In this document: positions 15,889 to 24,131 of the stretch, piece after piece | How positions within the stretch are numbered: the stretch's first letter is position 1 | Layout: each line of letters opens with the position of its first letter | Virus record (IMG/VR): IMGVR_UViG_3300031276_000006 | Span: 1-41,705 of that record | DNA from: a virus | Length of the DNA: 41,705 nt | Reading direction: 5' to 3' (one strand) | Notes under the pieces: generated by a model | The model's input: the letters and a program-made list of their open reading frames with translations, nothing else | Database searches by the model: none | Told to the model about the DNA's origin: nothing | Translations under genes and position numbers: made by a program

Positions 15889-16752
15889 TTAGGCTGTCGG
15901 CGCGGATGCGTCGAACTTGAATTGAATGCCGAGCGTGGCGCGCCATACGCCGTGAGCGTATACGGCGCTCATATTGAACTCGGTTCCACGCCGGGAGGCG
16001 TCTCGTTCCGGTTCTACCCGGATGGCACGCCGCCAGTCGATGGCAATGGCGTCACGGGGGAAAACTCCGCCAGTGAAATCGTCGCCGCTGTCTACGGCTG
16101 CGAATACCTGGTAGATCGTAACGCCCATGAACTGTGATATCGCTCCCCGACGAGTCATTTCCTCAGTTACACCGGGCGCCTGAGCTACGCTGGTTGCGCC
16201 TGCGATACTGGCAGTCTTTGCGAGCACTGACCACTGGTAGCCGTGGATCACGCATGCCAGCGGGACAACTAAGGATTTATTAGCATTGCGAGCTTGGGCG
16301 ATGGCTGCGGCCAGATAGCCCCAGGTGATTGTGGTTCCGGCTGCGCCGATGGTCCCGCCAGTCAGGTTGGAAAGCTCACCCAACAAGTCAGTCTCGACCT
16401 TATCGGTGGCTGCCAATCCTAATTCACGTCCGCCGTCTGTGCGGATATCGTCGGGTGATTCGCTGTCGGCGCGCAGATCGGTGACGAAGAACTGCTCACC
16501 GATTTCACCTGGAGTTAGCGTTGCCAGTTCCGAGGGGGTGAAGGCGGTTGAAGTCAAGTCATCCGATTCGCCGATGTCCTGGGCGCTGGTCTTGTTGTAC
16601 TGGTAGCCGACACGCGGATTTGCGCCACGGGCATCGCGCCAGGTGCGCACCAAAGATTGCATGGTGCCCATTTCGCGCAGGGCAAAAATGGCATCCTCTT
16701 GGATATCGGGAGCGATACTTGAGATATCGCTGTAAGTGTTGATTTGAGGCAT
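15889..16752 (-). CDS. Major capsid protein (HK97 fold)
   Basis: 287 aa, directly after the scaffold gene. Segments fit HK97-fold subunits: an N-terminal helix region, DRLAADSE-like LRADSESPDDIRTDGGREL, the spine-type EVETDLL-like KVETDLLGELSNLTG, and C-terminal FMGVTIYQVFAAVD...FPRDAIAIDWRRAIRVE. It lacks any obvious protease or delta-domain, consistent with a separate scaffold. Assembly of about 415 copies would suit a T=7 head, but this number is an inference from genome size. Confidence 0.87.
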   Translation of the reverse strand: MPQINTYSDISSIAPDIQEDAIFALREMGTMQSLVRTWRDARGANPRVGYQYNKTSAQDIGESDDLTSTAFTPSELATLTPGEIGEQFFVTDLRADSESPDDIRTDGGRELGLAATDKVETDLLGELSNLTGGTIGAAGTTITWGYLAAAIAQARNANKSLVVPLACVIHGYQWSVLAKTASIAGATSVAQAPGVTEEMTRRGAISQFMGVTIYQVFAAVDSGDDFTGGVFPRDAIAIDWRRAIRVEPERDASRRGTEFNMSAVYAHGVWRATLGIQFKFDASAPTA

Positions 16753-16762
16753 GGTCTATTCC

Positions 16763-17260
16763 TTATCCGAATAATCTACGCCGCCGCTCCTCGTCCGTCT
16801 CCTTGACTATCAGCCCACTGCCCGGATTACCGCCCGTCTCCTTGATCTTGACGGCTTTGGGCATGGCTTCGAGCAATTTCTTCGCATCCGTTTTCATGGC
16901 ATCCTCATCTTCGCCCTGGATGCGCAGCGCCAGCAGGTCAGGTAGACCGACCTCTGAGGCGATACGGCGTTTGGTGTCATTGGTGCGCAGCCTTTCCAAT
17001 TCCGCTTCGGTGCGTTCGTTCTGCGCTTTCAGCCGGTCGATCTCCGACATTTCGGCTTCCTTGCGTTTCTGCTCTGCGGCTTTCAGTGCTGCGTTTTCCT
17101 TCTCTAGCGCCTTGGCTTCTTTCTCAAACTGTCTCAGCTTTTTGATGGTCGCCATTGCACGTTCGGCGTCGAACTCTTCTTGCGTTTCCTGTTCGACTGT
17201 TTCGGCTTGCGTCTCGCTTGCCTCTTCGACCGTCTCGGTCGCTTGCTGTTCGTCTGCCAT
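16763..17260 (-). CDS. Capsid scaffolding protein
   Basis: 165 aa, highly charged, with a long coiled coil (about residues 35-95, for example FEKEAKALEKENAALKAAEQ) after a Glu/Gln/Thr-rich N-terminus and a basic tail (DEERRRRLFG). This is the typical composition of phage scaffolds. Eleven bases separate it from the capsid gene. The tail probably binds the capsid interior. GGAGG lies 9 bases before the ATG. Confidence 0.88.
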   Translation of the reverse strand: MADEQQATETVEEASETQAETVEQETQEEFDAERAMATIKKLRQFEKEAKALEKENAALKAAEQKRKEAEMSEIDRLKAQNERTEAELERLRTNDTKRRIASEVGLPDLLALRIQGEDEDAMKTDAKKLLEAMPKAVKIKETGGNPGSGLIVKETDEERRRRLFG

Positions 17261-17289
17261 CTCGGCACGCCTCCTGGTGGTTAATAACG

Positions 17290-17337
17290 AAAAACGGCGA
17301 ACCCGCCGCCAGTCGCTTGACTAGCATGGATTCGCCG
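17290..17337 (-). terminator. Attenuator-like terminator in the scaffold leader
   Basis: On the leftward strand CGGCGAATCC (17337-17328) pairs with GGGTTCGCCG (17304-17295), 10 bp including one G-U, followed at once by TTTTT (17294-17290). A shorter CGGCG-GGTT-CGCCG hairpin can form with the same U-tract. It sits between an upstream promoter and the scaffold ATG at 17260, so it can act as an attenuator. Confidence 0.65.
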
Positions 17338-17446
17338 CTGAGTAAACTCGGTAGCAATATTTGGTTAAGGGTGGTCTTTGGATTTTAGCGTTATCACGTG
17401 TTCGCGCCTCATCCGGGTTATTTCAACACACCAGCCCTGCTTACTC

Positions 17447-17475
17447 ATATTATCAGAATAATTGCTTAACGTCAA
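17447..17475 (-). promoter_or_regulatory. Sigma70-type promoter before scaffold/capsid genes
   Basis: TTGACG (17475-17470), 17-bp spacer, TAATAT (17452-17447) on the minus strand, in an otherwise gene-free 247-bp gap. It should give extra transcription of scaffold and capsid within the late region. The remainder of the gap (17261-17507) holds only the attenuator. Confidence 0.7.
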
Positions 17476-17507
17476 CTAACGATAGGGATAATCGTTCTCA
17501 GTCGCGT

Positions 17508-17708
17508 CTATCTTTTGCGCCGCGGTACGATGCTGCGTTCCAATTGTAAAATGTCCTCAATCTCGCCCAATTCCATAATAAGCGCTTGCCTGCGGCGCAT
17601 CATGTAATCCACGAACCACTGCGGCAGGTCGCGCTCGCCGCTCTCTACTATAGCACAATTGCAACGGAATGTCTCTGGATTTTGGGTGATTGTCGGATAG
17701 TCCATCAT
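17508..17708 (-). CDS. Hypothetical protein, 66 aa
   Basis: Helical small protein (MRRRQALIMELGEIEDILQL) with two cysteines (FRCNCAIVE) and a basic end. The ATG overlaps the MuF stop (ATGA). It lies last before the internal promoter gap. Possibly a head-assembly accessory; no family recognised. Confidence 0.65.
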   Translation of the reverse strand: MMDYPTITQNPETFRCNCAIVESGERDLPQWFVDYMMRRRQALIMELGEIEDILQLERSIVPRRKR

Positions 17709-18697
17709 GCGCCTACCAATGCCTGTAATGTCTGCTCGATGCGCATCGTTCCGTAAACGCGGTCATCTGTCTGCGTGGTGAGCTGCGAGAAATCAAACTT
17801 GCCGGCCTTCCATGCGTCGTACTTGCCCGGTCCCATCATCTCGCGCTGCCTGGCTTCACTTTGCTGCTCGAACCACTGGCGCCCATCGCCCTCATTGATG
17901 ACAGGCTCGAAGCCACGCACAAGCGGGACCATTGCGCATCTGCCATTCCAATGATCGTTCAGTGTTTCGCTCAACGGATGGATTGTGCCATGCTGGGCGA
18001 CGCAGCTCATGCAGGTGCGCGACCCCATTTCGGCATGCCAGATCCAGCCACTAACAACGTCGCTGTTCGCAATGTAGGTCGCTCGGTTCGCTTCGCGGTA
18101 GGAGTAGAGCTGCACCGTGCGCACCTGGCGCAGTGCATCCGTTAGCCCGTTCCCGAATGCATCCCGCACGATTGAGGCCGTCTTGCGCGGGTTGAAGCCC
18201 AGGGTGACGCCCGATACAATCGCATCGCTCACCAGGCTTGCAGTGTTCGGTGCGATCAGCCGTAGCCGTTGGTAGAGCTTGCCTTCTGGCGAGAGAAACC
18301 CCAGCAGCTCCTTGACTGCCTCCGCATGCAGCGCATTGAAGCCTGCAGCAATGCGCCCGTCGCCAATCACCGCCACGCTGAGAAGGTTGCGGGCATCCTT
18401 GACGCCCAACTGCACACCCAACTCTGCCGCCAGTTCGACTTCGTTCACGGTAAGCGACTGAAATCCTTGCAATTCGTCGGCTATCTGGCGCACGAGTGAT
18501 TTGTAGCGTTCCATGCGCACCAATTGGCCGCGGGTAGGTGGATTATCGCCAATCTGCAAGAGCAGCGCATCCAAGGCGGTCGCAACACGTGAATAGGCGC
18601 GCCGGTAAGCGTCAACCAGACGCCCGAATGCCTGCGCTTCACGGGCGGCGAGTGCGGCACGGTACTGCTCGACGGTGGTCAGTAGCGGGTCAGGCAT
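17705..18697 (-). CDS. Minor head protein, MuF/SPP1 gp7-like
   Basis: 330 aa. The C-terminal part has the MuF signature: YREANRATYIANSDVVSGW, then HAEMGSRTCMSCVAQHG and later DHWNGRCAMVPLVRG, with zinc-like Cys and His residues. SPP1 gp7 relatives bind the portal and are packaged in a few copies, influencing DNA ejection. It lies after the portal gene as usual. Confidence 0.88.
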   Translation of the reverse strand: MPDPLLTTVEQYRAALAAREAQAFGRLVDAYRRAYSRVATALDALLLQIGDNPPTRGQLVRMERYKSLVRQIADELQGFQSLTVNEVELAAELGVQLGVKDARNLLSVAVIGDGRIAAGFNALHAEAVKELLGFLSPEGKLYQRLRLIAPNTASLVSDAIVSGVTLGFNPRKTASIVRDAFGNGLTDALRQVRTVQLYSYREANRATYIANSDVVSGWIWHAEMGSRTCMSCVAQHGTIHPLSETLNDHWNGRCAMVPLVRGFEPVINEGDGRQWFEQQSEARQREMMGPGKYDAWKAGKFDFSQLTTQTDDRVYGTMRIEQTLQALVGA

Positions 18698-18701
18698 TCA
18701 A

Positions 18702-19007
18702 TTAGTCGGCGTAAAACTCGATGTGCGCAATCGACCCGGACACGCCCACCACGGCCAACTTTGAGAAGTTGTCAATCGCCGGGACAAGCCCGACCATGTC
18801 CGCTGCGACGTAACCCGGGGATGCCGTGCCAGCCGCTGTGCCGTTGACATCCCAATAGACCGCCGCGCCCTCAGCATGGATCAATGCGGAGGTAGCGCCT
18901 GGCGGAACGGTGATCGATGTCGGCGTTGTGCCGCAGGCCGCAGTCGTGCCGCTGATGTAGGATGATAATAGCGGGAACCCGCCGTCTGCTGGTGCTCGTT
19001 TAACCAT
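18702..19007 (-). CDS. Small beta-rich virion-associated protein, 101 aa
   Basis: Between portal and MuF genes. It is composed of beta strands and Gly/Ala/Thr turns (TSITVPPGATSALIHAEGAA; LAVVGVSGSIAHIEFYAD), like small capsid or fibre-base sandwiches. The ATG overlaps the portal stop by 8 bases. No family recognised; a head-surface or structural role is inferred from its position. Confidence 0.6.
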   Translation of the reverse strand: MVKRAPADGGFPLLSSYISGTTAACGTTPTSITVPPGATSALIHAEGAAVYWDVNGTAAGTASPGYVAADMVGLVPAIDNFSKLAVVGVSGSIAHIEFYAD

Positions 19008-20535
19008 TTTGTACTCCTTGCTCCTGATTGTTCAGGGTGGGTGCGCGGTTGATATTACCGCGCTCGAAATTGCGTAAAAACAACGCTCCGATATTGTCGC
19101 TTTGGGATTGCTGCTCTTCTTTTTCGGCGTTAATCCTGTTGCGTTCGGTTATCCAATCGTAACCGCGCGCCGTTGATGCTGTCTCTTTAGAAACTAGCTC
19201 ATTCTGCAGATCGAACGTCAGCCCGGTAATATCCTCCTGCTCGCTGGTTGGCAGTGGGTCAGGCCAGACGACCGTTCCGCCGCCGGATGGGTTGATGCCG
19301 GCGATCACCAGCAGACGGTGGTTGACTTCGCTCAGCGCCTCGCCATAGAGTTGTTGCTTGCTCTGGAGTTTAGCGAGCGCATCCATAAACAGCACCCGCA
19401 CGCCGAAATTAGTCAACGCTCCGAGCTTGTCAGCGATGCTATCCACGTCCACGGTGCGGGTGATGTCGAACAGCGACTTGCGCAGGTCGTGCAGGAACTC
19501 ACGCGATGAGACGAGGTCGGATTGCATCTCCAGATTGGCGAGCATGGCATCTGGCGACTGAGAAATGATCATATCGTCAGCGCCCCATGACATTTGTGTC
19601 GTGCTGCCGAACATGCGGCCCCAGGTCTTGGGGTGGGCGTGATAGCGAATGATGCGATTGATATTGCCGGCCACAAAGTTGATGCGGTCCTGCAACTCAA
19701 TCACGTCTGGCGAAACGTCCGGCTTACCGTAAACGCTGCCAGCCAGAGGTAGGTTCTGCCAGTGGATAATGGGCGGGAACTCGTAAGGCCACGTCTCCTC
19801 ACTGATCAATTCCCACCCCCCATTTTCGCCATTGATGTAGTTCGAGATCATCCAACCACTATCCATCATGCCGGCGATCTGGTCGGGCTCGCTGGTCGGG
19901 TTACCTTGCTCGTCCACCGCAACCTGCACGCGCTCGACTTCCTCCTTACGATTGCGGCGCTTCCCTGCCCCGTCCACGATTGAGAACGTCATGCGATACA
20001 TCAGCACCGTGTCGATATCCTCTGGCATCGGTATGACTTCCATATAAGCCGGGTCCAGCGGCACGAGGCGCGGCACCAGCTTATTCTCCTCCGTGCGGCT
20101 CTCTACCCCATCGGGATAGATGCGCAGGTAGGGCGTGCCATGCATCCCGCCAAACTGTGCCAGCTTGTGCAGCAAAATGTCGCGCTTGTTGGCCTCCCAC
20201 ACCTCGTCAATGTAGGCCTGGTTGGGTTGATCCTCCTGGATAACCACGCCCGTCTGCGGGTCGTTCGTGCGCACCGGGTCGCCAGGCAGGTCGAATGTAA
20301 CGCCCTGGCCCAGGAGCATCGAAATGCCGCGATCCACTACAAGGCCTGTAAAGTTGGCGGTGATGTTGTCGTTCGCCTGTCCCTGCTTTACTACGAGTTG
20401 TTGGCGGTGATCGCCCTCGTAATACTCGCGCTCCGTGGCTGCGCGCTCGAAGCGGGCGCGGCGTTCGCCCTGGAGGACGTCGCCCAATAATGCCAGGTTG
20501 CGGACTGCTTCGCGTAAGTCTGTAAAAAAGCTCAT
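19000..20535 (-). CDS. Portal protein (SPP1 gp6-like)
   Basis: 511 aa, the usual size, immediately after the large terminase. FTGLVVDRGISMLLGQGV is the common N-terminal motif of SPP1-type portals. TWPYEFPPIIHWQNLPLAGS and DRINFVAGNINRIIRYHAHP correspond to the wing and stem-side segments. Forms the dodecameric DNA gate at the head vertex and contacts terminase. Confidence 0.93.
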   Translation of the reverse strand: MSFFTDLREAVRNLALLGDVLQGERRARFERAATEREYYEGDHRQQLVVKQGQANDNITANFTGLVVDRGISMLLGQGVTFDLPGDPVRTNDPQTGVVIQEDQPNQAYIDEVWEANKRDILLHKLAQFGGMHGTPYLRIYPDGVESRTEENKLVPRLVPLDPAYMEVIPMPEDIDTVLMYRMTFSIVDGAGKRRNRKEEVERVQVAVDEQGNPTSEPDQIAGMMDSGWMISNYINGENGGWELISEETWPYEFPPIIHWQNLPLAGSVYGKPDVSPDVIELQDRINFVAGNINRIIRYHAHPKTWGRMFGSTTQMSWGADDMIISQSPDAMLANLEMQSDLVSSREFLHDLRKSLFDITRTVDVDSIADKLGALTNFGVRVLFMDALAKLQSKQQLYGEALSEVNHRLLVIAGINPSGGGTVVWPDPLPTSEQEDITGLTFDLQNELVSKETASTARGYDWITERNRINAEKEEQQSQSDNIGALFLRNFERGNINRAPTLNNQEQGVQNG

Positions 20536-20544
20536 ATCGTTATC

Positions 20545-21753
20545 CTAGTTGTAGAATGGATTAGGCATTGTAATTGTGCCGCTTGATCCACACTTGACCA
20601 TCAACGCTCGTGCAATTACCGTATCATCATGCATACCATCTGGCGCGCTATATTGGCTGCGCCCCGTGATTGGTGAGACCTTGCGTTCGTATGCTTCTAG
20701 TTCACCTGTCCAAATGGGATCAGCCTGAAATTGCCATTCAGCGCGCTCAAACGTAAGCGCCAAGTTCTCAATCAATGGTGGTTTGCTACTGCTGGTAGTA
20801 TCAAATGCCATAACCGGCAAGCCTTCGCGCTGCAACGCCTCGAAGCCTGGCGCACCGATTGAATTGACCTCAATAAGCCCATTATCGACATGCCACTGGT
20901 GAAACAATGATGCCAGGCGCTTGTATTGGTAGTGATAATCAATCTTATTAAAGCGATCTTTGGCAATCTCAACCCGGCAATCAGCGCAGCCAATCGAAAT
21001 CGCCGTGTAGTCTTGCTGTTTGGCCCAGTCTACGCCGGCCACGATGCGGTGACCTTCATGCGGTTCTGGTATCAATGGCGCACCTACACAAGCGCCGATA
21101 TTGCGAAACACGGCCCCTTCATTCTCCAGGAACACGGCCAAATACTCTTGCTCAAATGTAAGCTCAGGCAATGTCAAGCGCGCCGCCTCAATTTCACTTG
21201 CCTCGATATATGGATTATCGCTGGTTGGCAAGCGCCACGATTTCCAATTGGGATCATCACCCGTGCCGCGTTGCCAAAGTCTCCAGAACCAATTACGTCC
21301 CTTTGGTGTGCTGATGAATATCACACCTCCCAAACGGTCGGATAGTGCGGGGCGCAGCGCCTCTGTCCAGGCGGCTTCCTGGATAAATGCGCATTCATCC
21401 ATAACAACCAGGTCCAAGCCTTCACCGCGCAAGCTGTCGGGATCATCTGCGCTTCTTACGGTAACATCGCCGCCATTCGGTAGAATAATCTGACGGTCAA
21501 CCTTGCGAACTTCAGCGCCAATTTTTGAGCCCATCCTGCGTAATGGTCGCCAACCTACCTCGCCCATCTTGTAGTTGGGGGCCACCCACCAGGCGCGGCC
21601 TCCATTGGCTGCAACGTCCAGGCATTCGTGAACACCGAGGCGTGTCTTACCCCAACGACGACCAGCCGCAAGCACCTTGAAACGTGCGGGGTGGTCGTGT
21701 ACTGCCGCTTGTCCTGGGTGCGGCTTGGCTTCAATCGTTATCGTTGTCTGCAT
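20545..21753 (-). CDS. terL: Terminase large subunit
   Basis: 402 aa. Walker A GRRWGKTR (31-38), Walker B LDLVVMDECA (about 113-122) and coupling motif FISTPKGRN (146-154) make up the ATPase. The nuclease part opens with VAGVDWAKQQDYTAI (Asp242), with later acidic residues near the C-terminus. It translocates and cuts DNA during packaging. It overlaps the preceding small gene by 23 bases and is 9 bases from the portal. Confidence 0.95.
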   Translation of the reverse strand: MQTTITIEAKPHPGQAAVHDHPARFKVLAAGRRWGKTRLGVHECLDVAANGGRAWWVAPNYKMGEVGWRPLRRMGSKIGAEVRKVDRQIILPNGGDVTVRSADDPDSLRGEGLDLVVMDECAFIQEAAWTEALRPALSDRLGGVIFISTPKGRNWFWRLWQRGTGDDPNWKSWRLPTSDNPYIEASEIEAARLTLPELTFEQEYLAVFLENEGAVFRNIGACVGAPLIPEPHEGHRIVAGVDWAKQQDYTAISIGCADCRVEIAKDRFNKIDYHYQYKRLASLFHQWHVDNGLIEVNSIGAPGFEALQREGLPVMAFDTTSSSKPPLIENLALTFERAEWQFQADPIWTGELEAYERKVSPITGRSQYSAPDGMHDDTVIARALMVKCGSSGTITMPNPFYN

Positions 21754-22012
21754 CCCAATTCACAATAATGCTGCTTCTCAAGTTCACATTCTGGTCAGGA
21801 GCTCCAACCAAATAATCACTCAACCATTTACGCGCGGCGGCATCACCACGCTTTGCATCTTGCACCGCTCGCTTTACGATTGCCCCCCAATCCTTATATG
21901 TGCAAGCCGTCATGGTGATTTCGTAATAGCGTTCTTCTCTTTCTTTGGGCGGTCTGCCGTTCGGGTTCCCACTATTCCCTTTGACAAATCGCCCTTTGTC
22001 GTCTCTTGTCAT
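21731..22012 (-). CDS. DUF5681-like protein, probable small terminase
   Basis: 93 aa. The N-terminus GRFVKGNSGNPNGRPPK is the DUF5681 signature, commonly found just upstream of large terminases. The following helices (TYKDWGAIVKRAVQDAKRGD; AARKWLSDYLVG) match its DNA-binding half. It overlaps the large terminase by 23 bases. Small-terminase function is accepted for many relatives by position; not proven here. Confidence 0.72.
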   Translation of the reverse strand: MTRDDKGRFVKGNSGNPNGRPPKEREERYYEITMTACTYKDWGAIVKRAVQDAKRGDAAARKWLSDYLVGAPDQNVNLRSSIIVNWDADNDND

Positions 22013-22028
22013 CCTGATTATTCACCTG

Positions 22029-22196
22029 CTAACAGGTCAAAACTACTCTAAGTTCTTGCTTGATCCAATCCATCATCACTTTTGCCTGTGGTATGCAATC
22101 CTCTGGCAAATTGAGCACCACTGTAATTGTGCCATCCGCCATCGTCTTGATCTGGCGAAGTTCTGCGCGGACCTCTACTGCTTTGATGTCACCCAT
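22029..22196 (-). CDS. Hypothetical protein, 55 aa
   Basis: ATG 22196 overlaps the previous stop (TGATG) and reads MGDIKAVEVRAELRQIKTMA, then DGTITVVLNLPEDCIPQAK, ending at TAG 22031-22029. Short strand-helix protein without known motifs. Filling the gap between two coupled genes, it is very likely translated. Confidence 0.65.
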   Translation of the reverse strand: MGDIKAVEVRAELRQIKTMADGTITVVLNLPEDCIPQAKVMMDWIKQELRVVLTC

Positions 22197-22453
22197 CACA
22201 CCAGCCCCATGTTCCGCAGCTCATTCACCAGCTCCTCGTACCAGTACCCCGCCAGGGTGAAGTCACCCGCCTGGTGCGCCTCGATCTGCCATTCGCGCAG
22301 CTCCGCCAGGCGCTCGTTGGTCGCTAACAGCGGCGTTGCGAGTAACATCTTGATGTCGTCGCGCTCGGCGCGCTCGAAGCGCCATTCCACGAGGGCGATT
22401 GGGTCGTGCATGTCGAGGGGCCAGGAGTGGGTGAGTAGGTTCATGTCGGTCAT
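22196..22453 (-). CDS. Hypothetical protein, 85 aa
   Basis: Helical, acidic protein (DPIALVEWRFERAERDDIKM; LREWQIEAHQAGDFTLAGYW). It sits between the SGNH hydrolase and the small-terminase region, with TGATG coupling to the next gene. No recognised family. Confidence 0.68.
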   Translation of the reverse strand: MTDMNLLTHSWPLDMHDPIALVEWRFERAERDDIKMLLATPLLATNERLAELREWQIEAHQAGDFTLAGYWYEELVNELRNMGLV

Positions 22454-22469
22454 GGTTTCCAGGGCGCGG

Positions 22470-23057
22470 TCAGTATCCGAGTATTGTTTTCCACGCAGCC
22501 GCCATTACAACGAATCCGGCATAATTCGGATGCAGACCGTCAGATAGTAACTCGGGGTGTCCATCGTACAACGCATACGCATCTATGCCCGCATAGCAAT
22601 AATCTCTCTCCGCAAGCATGTCGTTGATCCATCCCGCGAGCGTGGTAAGCTCTGTCAAATAGCCAGATCGGTAACAGTATCCAAGATATATTTTGGCGCT
22701 GTTGTATGTCGTGTGTATCGCGTCCAGAATGTAGTTGTAATCTGCCTTCCAGGTCGCCTCCGCAATCGGCCATCCATGCTCGGCTGTCACATCGTTTGTG
22801 CCAAGTAAAATTAATACATCAGTTGGTGTACCAGACTTTCCAGCCAAATCGGCGTCAATACCTGCTTTGATGTCTGCAACCGCATAACCTCCAACCGCAT
22901 AACGTGTGATCTCTGACCAATACGCTTTGGTTTCAGCAGATAAATCATTAGTCAAAATGATTGGATAGCCGCCACCACCTGTTTCGTCCGTGCCTCCAGC
23001 CGTGACGCTATCGCCAACCGGATATATATAACCGTCGCTCTCACGGAAAAAACGCAT
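22470..23057 (-). CDS. SGNH/GDSL hydrolase (esterase or deacetylase)
   Basis: All four SGNH blocks are visible: YPVGDSVTAGG (Ser nucleophile), the VGGYAV glycine, LILLGTNDVT (Asn), and LSDGLHPNYAG (Asp and His). Such enzymes in phages remove acetyl or acyl groups from surface polysaccharides. The start is uncertain: ATG 23057 is taken, but the frame is open back to 23087 inside the preceding gene, no well-spaced ribosome site is seen, and the frame lies +1 of the preceding one at a run of six U. It may be made as a fusion with the upstream carbohydrate-binding-like protein. Confidence 0.83.
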   Translation of the reverse strand: MRFFRESDGYIYPVGDSVTAGGTDETGGGGYPIILTNDLSAETKAYWSEITRYAVGGYAVADIKAGIDADLAGKSGTPTDVLILLGTNDVTAEHGWPIAEATWKADYNYILDAIHTTYNSAKIYLGYCYRSGYLTELTTLAGWINDMLAERDYCYAGIDAYALYDGHPELLSDGLHPNYAGFVVMAAAWKTILGY

Positions 23058-24123
23058 CAAGGAACGAGTCGTCCCCTCCATCAACACTTACGGTTTCGGA
23101 CCATCCGCTAAATTGATTGCCGGTTCTAGTGGAGAATGCTCCTGCATATTTATTGTTTTCCAGCGCGGCATTCAATGTTTTAGCTGTCGATACTGCCACA
23201 TCGTTGTAATATACTTTTACGCTCGTTCCACTCTTGACTATCTTTAATTTGTCTCCTTCGGATACAAGGTCGGTTGTTTTTGGGTTACCATCTGCTATCA
23301 ACACGCTTGATCTCGCGCCCGACACAAACTCCCAAAGCGATACCGCCCCGCCATCAACCTGAGCAACCGCATAATTCTGCGGGTTACTTGGATCATCAAG
23401 AGCGAACACGATCCCCGCCTTACTGCCCCTTGATACGTCTGATAATGTCAACTCCAAAATATAATCAGCAGTCGGATATTGAGGCCTTGTCAGGAAAAGC
23501 TCTGCCGAGGTCAACCATTTCAAGACGGCGGCATCCCAATACACGGCTTGCGACGCCAGACCAGAGTACGGCATAAAGTACAATCCCCTGGCACCAGAAT
23601 TAGCCCCCATCATTGCGGTTATCGCTAATTTTGCATAATCTGTGGTGACTGGCAAGCCTGTGAATGATCCCATATTAGCGATCTGTCCGTACACATAGCC
23701 TGCGCCGGTCGCCTTGGCATAAACCTCAATCTCTACCCATCTCTTATTGCTTTCATAGCTGAGCACTTGAATTAATCGGGCCGGATTATGGCTTGCATCA
23801 ATATCCATTCGAGCCGCATAAGTTCCCGCGTATATATCAACGCTCTCTTGATTAATTGTGGACGCGCCGACCAGATTTTCGTCCCAGCTTGTCAAATCTG
23901 TTGCGCTGTCCCAATTCTCAAAACCTCCATCCGTCAGTTTATCTACTGATAGATTAGGAGTATTGATAATCTTATGAGATGCAATCTCCCAGGTCGCTCC
24001 AACCCAATCATTTGCAACCGCCCCATCTGCGCGGGCAAAATCATCGCTAAACTCAGCGGGTGGAGGTTTCGCCCCTCCCCCGAACAGCGCGACCTTCGTG
24101 ATCATCTTTCTCAATCCAGGCAT
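23041..24123 (-). CDS. Probable carbohydrate-binding structural protein, 360 aa
   Basis: Two beta-sandwich-like parts: residues about 60-210 (GGFENWDSATDLTSWDENLV, YAARMDIDASH, WVEIEVYAKATGAGYVYGQI) resemble CBM4/9-type jelly rolls. Residues 225-345 (ADYILELTLSDVSRGSKAGI, NYAVAQVDGGAVSLWE, KLKIVKSGTSVKVYYNDVAV) resemble LamG or 3-keto-disaccharide-hydrolase-like lectin folds. A short hydrophobic N-terminus could be an anchor. Directly followed by an SGNH esterase, together suggesting a polysaccharide-binding and deacetylating pair on the virion, or a lysis aid. Confidence 0.6.
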   Translation of the reverse strand: MPGLRKMITKVALFGGGAKPPPAEFSDDFARADGAVANDWVGATWEIASHKIINTPNLSVDKLTDGGFENWDSATDLTSWDENLVGASTINQESVDIYAGTYAARMDIDASHNPARLIQVLSYESNKRWVEIEVYAKATGAGYVYGQIANMGSFTGLPVTTDYAKLAITAMMGANSGARGLYFMPYSGLASQAVYWDAAVLKWLTSAELFLTRPQYPTADYILELTLSDVSRGSKAGIVFALDDPSNPQNYAVAQVDGGAVSLWEFVSGARSSVLIADGNPKTTDLVSEGDKLKIVKSGTSVKVYYNDVAVSTAKTLNAALENNKYAGAFSTRTGNQFSGWSETVSVDGGDDSFLDAFFP

Positions 24124-24131
24124 AGCGCCTC

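Noticed and set aside
17365-17448. A 27-codon minus frame starting inside the -10 box of the internal promoter
   Set aside because: Its ATG overlaps the -10, so that promoter would not transcribe it, and it has no ribosome site.
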